From Citrus sinensis (taxonomy: Eukaryota; Streptophyta; Magnoliopsida; Sapindales; Rutaceae), in NCBI RefSeq assembly GCF_022201045.2, contig NC_068556.1, positions 9,588,001 through 9,652,000 of the forward strand: a stretch of DNA of 64,000 nucleotides, read 5' to 3'. Position numbers and translations under genes: made by a program. The notes under the pieces are model-generated. The model was not told the DNA's origin and searched no databases. It was given only the letters and a program-made list of their open reading frames with translations. Positions 61,196-64,000 of the stretch are shown one piece after another (within the stretch, counting starts at the first letter, position 1; each line of letters opens with the position of its first letter).

Positions 61196-61490
61196 ATTTC
61201 TAATGACATCAAATATAAATACAAGGTTACAACCTTAGACATTTTCCTAATGACATCTATATACTAACAAAAGTACAGCCTTCGATGCTTTCCTAATCAC
61301 ATCTATATACTAACAAAAGATGCTTTCCTAACGATCTCTGTATACTAACAAAAGTACAGTCTCAGATATTTTCCTAATCACATGTATATACTAACAAATG
61401 TGCATGCTCGGATACTTTCCTAATGACATCTATATACTAACAAAAGTACATGCTCAAATGCTTTCTTAATGACATCTATAAATTAGATAA
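61196..61490. repeat. Tandem array of about 45-bp units in the Harbinger spacer
   Basis: Between the two Harbinger genes the unit CTTTCCTAATGACATCTATATACTAACAAAAGTACA, with small changes, occurs about six times. The spacing ranges from about 35 to 48 bases. It is not coding. It may be an internal minisatellite of the element. Confidence 0.8.
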
Positions 61491-61528
61491 GTCCTAATTT
61501 CTAAGCCGATTATTATACATAGTAGTAG

Positions 61529-62832
61529 CTAGATCATTCCTCCAGCTTGTCCATTATCTGAAGCTTCAATGCTACTTATACTATCATTATCTTCTACTTC
61601 ATTATTAGGTAAGTCAACTAATTCATGCTCCATTGGATCCACAGACATTTCTCTCTTAATAAGATTATGCAATAAACAACATGCAGTAATAATGCGACAT
61701 TGGGTTTTAATTCGATAAAATGAATGACTTCGAAGAATAGCCCATCGCGTTTTGAGCAATCCAAAACACCGTTCAATTACGTTTCTTACTGATGAATGTT
61801 TCATATTAAAGAATTCTTCTTTATTGCGAGGAGCACACCCATCTCTCTATTCCGATAAATGATATCTCGTTCCCCTATATGGTGCAAAGAATCCTTCAAC
61901 ATTTGTACATCCGGCATCCACAAGATAGTAATAACCTATTTATTTCACATAAGCATTAATATAATTTTGATTTTGAATATGTAATTTGATTAAATTAATT
62001 TTTTGGATTGAGTAATACTTGCAGGAACTTTTAAACCAGTTGGTTTATTTAATGCATCGCGAAGTATTCTTGAGTTAGAGGCAGAGCCTTCCCATCCGGG
62101 CATCACGAAGATGAATTTCATATCTCGTGAACATACCCCTAAAACATTTGTAGCAATCTCACCCTTTCTTGTTCGATATCTTGGTTTATCATTTTCTGGC
62201 ACACGGACTCTAATATAAGTTCCATCCAATGCCCCCAAGCAATTCTACATGCACAAAACAAATGAAAATTTAATTAGCATTAAATTATCAATCGCTATAA
62301 TAAAATATAAGTAATTGAAATGTACCTTAAACCACTTCCACCTCTCATCAGTGCAATTCTCTGGTACGGGATCTGGCACCCTTAGTAAAATATCGTGTAG
62401 CCGTAATACTCTATTTAACACTGAATTGAAGTATCTACTAACAGTCTCACTAGATCTAAATACCCTACTGCCAATTGTGCGATTCTTAACATGATGAGAC
62501 AAAGTGTATAGGAACATGCAAACTTGCGCTTCAACAGCCAATGAACCACTAGCCTTTAGTCCCCTCGATCGAAATAGCTCACATAGTAGGCCAAATGTCC
62601 TTCTATCAATTCTTAGTTGATTTACACATTGAATGTCACTATTGCCTATAATGCTATCTAAGTATTGTAGTCGAGTAACATGGAATTGGAATGTACGACT
62701 ATGAATCATTTTTCTTTCGTTATGCCTTCGGATCAACATTATTAACAAAAAACACATCACAATGAACATGAACCTCAATTTCATTTGCCACATGATGAAA
62801 GAAAATTTTCTTCCCATGTCCATATCTAACAC
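61529..62832 (-). pseudogene. PIF/Harbinger DDE transposase with one premature stop
   Basis: Three exons join in frame on the minus strand: 62832-62326, 62244-62019 and 61935-61529. The N-terminal part has the helix-turn-helix-like segment. The DDE_Tnp_4 nuclease follows, with its acidic residues visible: D in GALDGTYI, D in YLVDAGCTN and E in [10 protein letters not shown]. One TAG at 61847-61849 interrupts the line ahead of RDGCAP, where relatives usually have Trp. I see no other stop or frameshift. With the stop, the product would lack the last catalytic Glu and be inactive. Confidence 0.85.
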
Positions 62833-64000
62833 AACCAGTAAAATGAGGGAAAAAAAATCAGCTAGTGGACCATTTGATAAATTTCCATAAAGTTAGATTA
62901 GATTTCCATATAAGGGCTATATTTCAACACTTGAGCTAAATAGAATCACAAAGAAGAGAATAGAGGTAGATGATGATGGTAAATAATAATAACAACAACA
63001 ACAACAACAAAATCATGCCTATCACACGATAAAACAGAGAGTACAAGAAATATATTGAAATCCAAGGAATTATATATCATAAGTCATTTCTTGTTGAACA
63101 AATAATAAATGGTAAGAAATTGAACTCATTGGAAGCAAGCAGCAGCCGTTGGAAGGAAATTCCAATTTACGTATTTGTTTTGCAACCTAAATAAAAATAA
63201 CCCATTGAAATGAATAAAAAAGATGTCAATTTTAATGAACAATTAAATCTGAAAAAAAATTCATATTAAGGTATGCAACATTTGCTAGCTACAATAGCTA
63301 TAAATATGTGTGTGTATTTAGCAACTAACAAGTCCTTATAAAATTCATATGAGTACTTAAACTCAAACTCTTTTACTCATACACTAATTTTTTTCCTTTT
63401 AATTTATAAATGGACAACAAAACTTGAGAAACGTTTTTATCCCCATACAACATGAATTTGTCTAGGAAAAGATTATCCATTGCACCAATAATACTCTATA
63501 GGTGGTCATGTATTAAATAAAAGAAGATAATGTTCAACAATAATGGTATTTTGATTTTTTTTGTTTGGTCTTTAATCATTTGTTCATAAAGTTACTGTCT
63601 TTTTAAATTTTATCTTTTGACCAAAAAGTGTAGCACAATTAGTTAGTAATGCAAATTCTTACTAACATAAATAATAATAATAATAATAGTTAATTATCCA
63701 GTGTTGCTAACACTATTATAAAAGCTTTAGCTTCCCTATATGCTTTACGCCTCCAATCATCATGATAAAAGATGAACTACCAGTTCCTTATAATGCTTAG
63801 ACTCCACATTTGGCTACCTATTACTAGTTGTTAATTATGGATAAAGACATTCAAGTAGATGTTTTTCCATTTTACTGCATCATTTCACACACACATATAT
63901 AAAGTATATGCAGAGATGTGTATTCTTTTGTTCTCATCTAATCCAAACAGGGGCAATTTTCTGCAATTGGCTAAAAACCCACCGCGAGCAATTAGCCCCT
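62833..64000. other. Intergenic or transposon sequence at the window end
   Basis: No gene or Harbinger terminal repeat was recognised. An (AAC)n microsatellite lies at about 62986-63011 and a short (AAT)n run at about 63671-63688. The sequence may still belong to the Harbinger element. Confidence 0.4.

Larger units (their letters stand above)
59480..62832 (-). mobile_element. PIF/Harbinger transposon with both genes, upper end not seen
   Basis: The lower end is GGGTGCGTTTGGTACACG at 59481, preceded by TTAT, in keeping with the TTA target of the class. Next to it are repeated subterminal words TGTTTGGTG(T/C)T(G/A)CACTGTACTGTATTAATT. On the minus strand follow the DDE transposase gene (upper) and the Myb/SANT-like partner gene (lower), the standard pair of this superfamily. 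I could not find the facing terminal repeat before 64000, so the element either is truncated or extends further. Both genes carry stop codons. Confidence 0.85.

Noticed and set aside
1-64000. CRISPR array, bacterial operon or phage system
   Set aside because: The tandem repeats seen are plant minisatellites or transposon parts, and spliced nuclear plant genes rule out a prokaryotic source.

Overview
The window is nuclear DNA from a flowering plant, most likely a rosid eudicot. The genes have short exons, AT-rich GT-AG introns and chloroplast transit peptides. The proteins are typical of land plants: ACC oxidase, a TET2-like tetraspanin, an ACHT thioredoxin and a PRA1 family protein. The gaps are AT-rich and full of plant transposons. 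The species cannot be fixed from the sequence alone.

Gene layout. Nine protein genes are supported: ACC oxidase (3830-4959, +), a FANCE-like Fanconi protein (6247-7850, -), a TET2-like tetraspanin (11267-13061, +), a plastid methyltransferase-like protein in eight exons (14736-18166, -), a cytidine deaminase (28461-29372, +), a PRA1 family protein (31111-31710, -), an EMB2752-like small protein (32620-33318, -), an ACHT-type thioredoxin (34588-37708, -) and a nucleotide pyrophosphatase/phosphodiesterase (41847-43328, -). They do not form one pathway. From memory of the Arabidopsis map, their order interleaves two Arabidopsis blocks: CDA1-TET2-ACO1 on chromosome 2, and FANCE, methyltransferase, cytidine deaminases, EMB2752, ACHT2 and NPP on chromosome 4. 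This looks like an ancestral gene order that Arabidopsis split between duplicate segments.

Mobile DNA. 18322-19697 is a Mutator-like element with long inverted ends and a 9-bp all-T target duplication. 38029-38852 and 51851-52680 are two copies of one MITE family, of about 0.83 kb, with TAA/TTA duplications. 44336-55054 is a complete but decayed Ty1/copia element with Sirevirus traits and a TGAAG duplication. It was itself invaded by a related element, now a solo LTR (46445-47898, CTTGG duplication), and by the second MITE. 55423-55626 and 9367-9555 are copies of a foldback MITE. 59481 to about 62832 is a PIF/Harbinger element with both of its genes, each broken by stop codons; its upper end is not visible. 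56880-57985 is a stretch of about 380-bp repeats, possibly a non-autonomous CACTA element.

The points most worth a second look are the GC-AG intron and intronic hairpin in the tetraspanin gene, the Mutator-like element with possible captured gene pieces, the datable nested copia locus with its repeated CGGTTA-type palindromes, and the Harbinger transposase whose only visible lesion is one stop codon. No wholly new system could be demonstrated.
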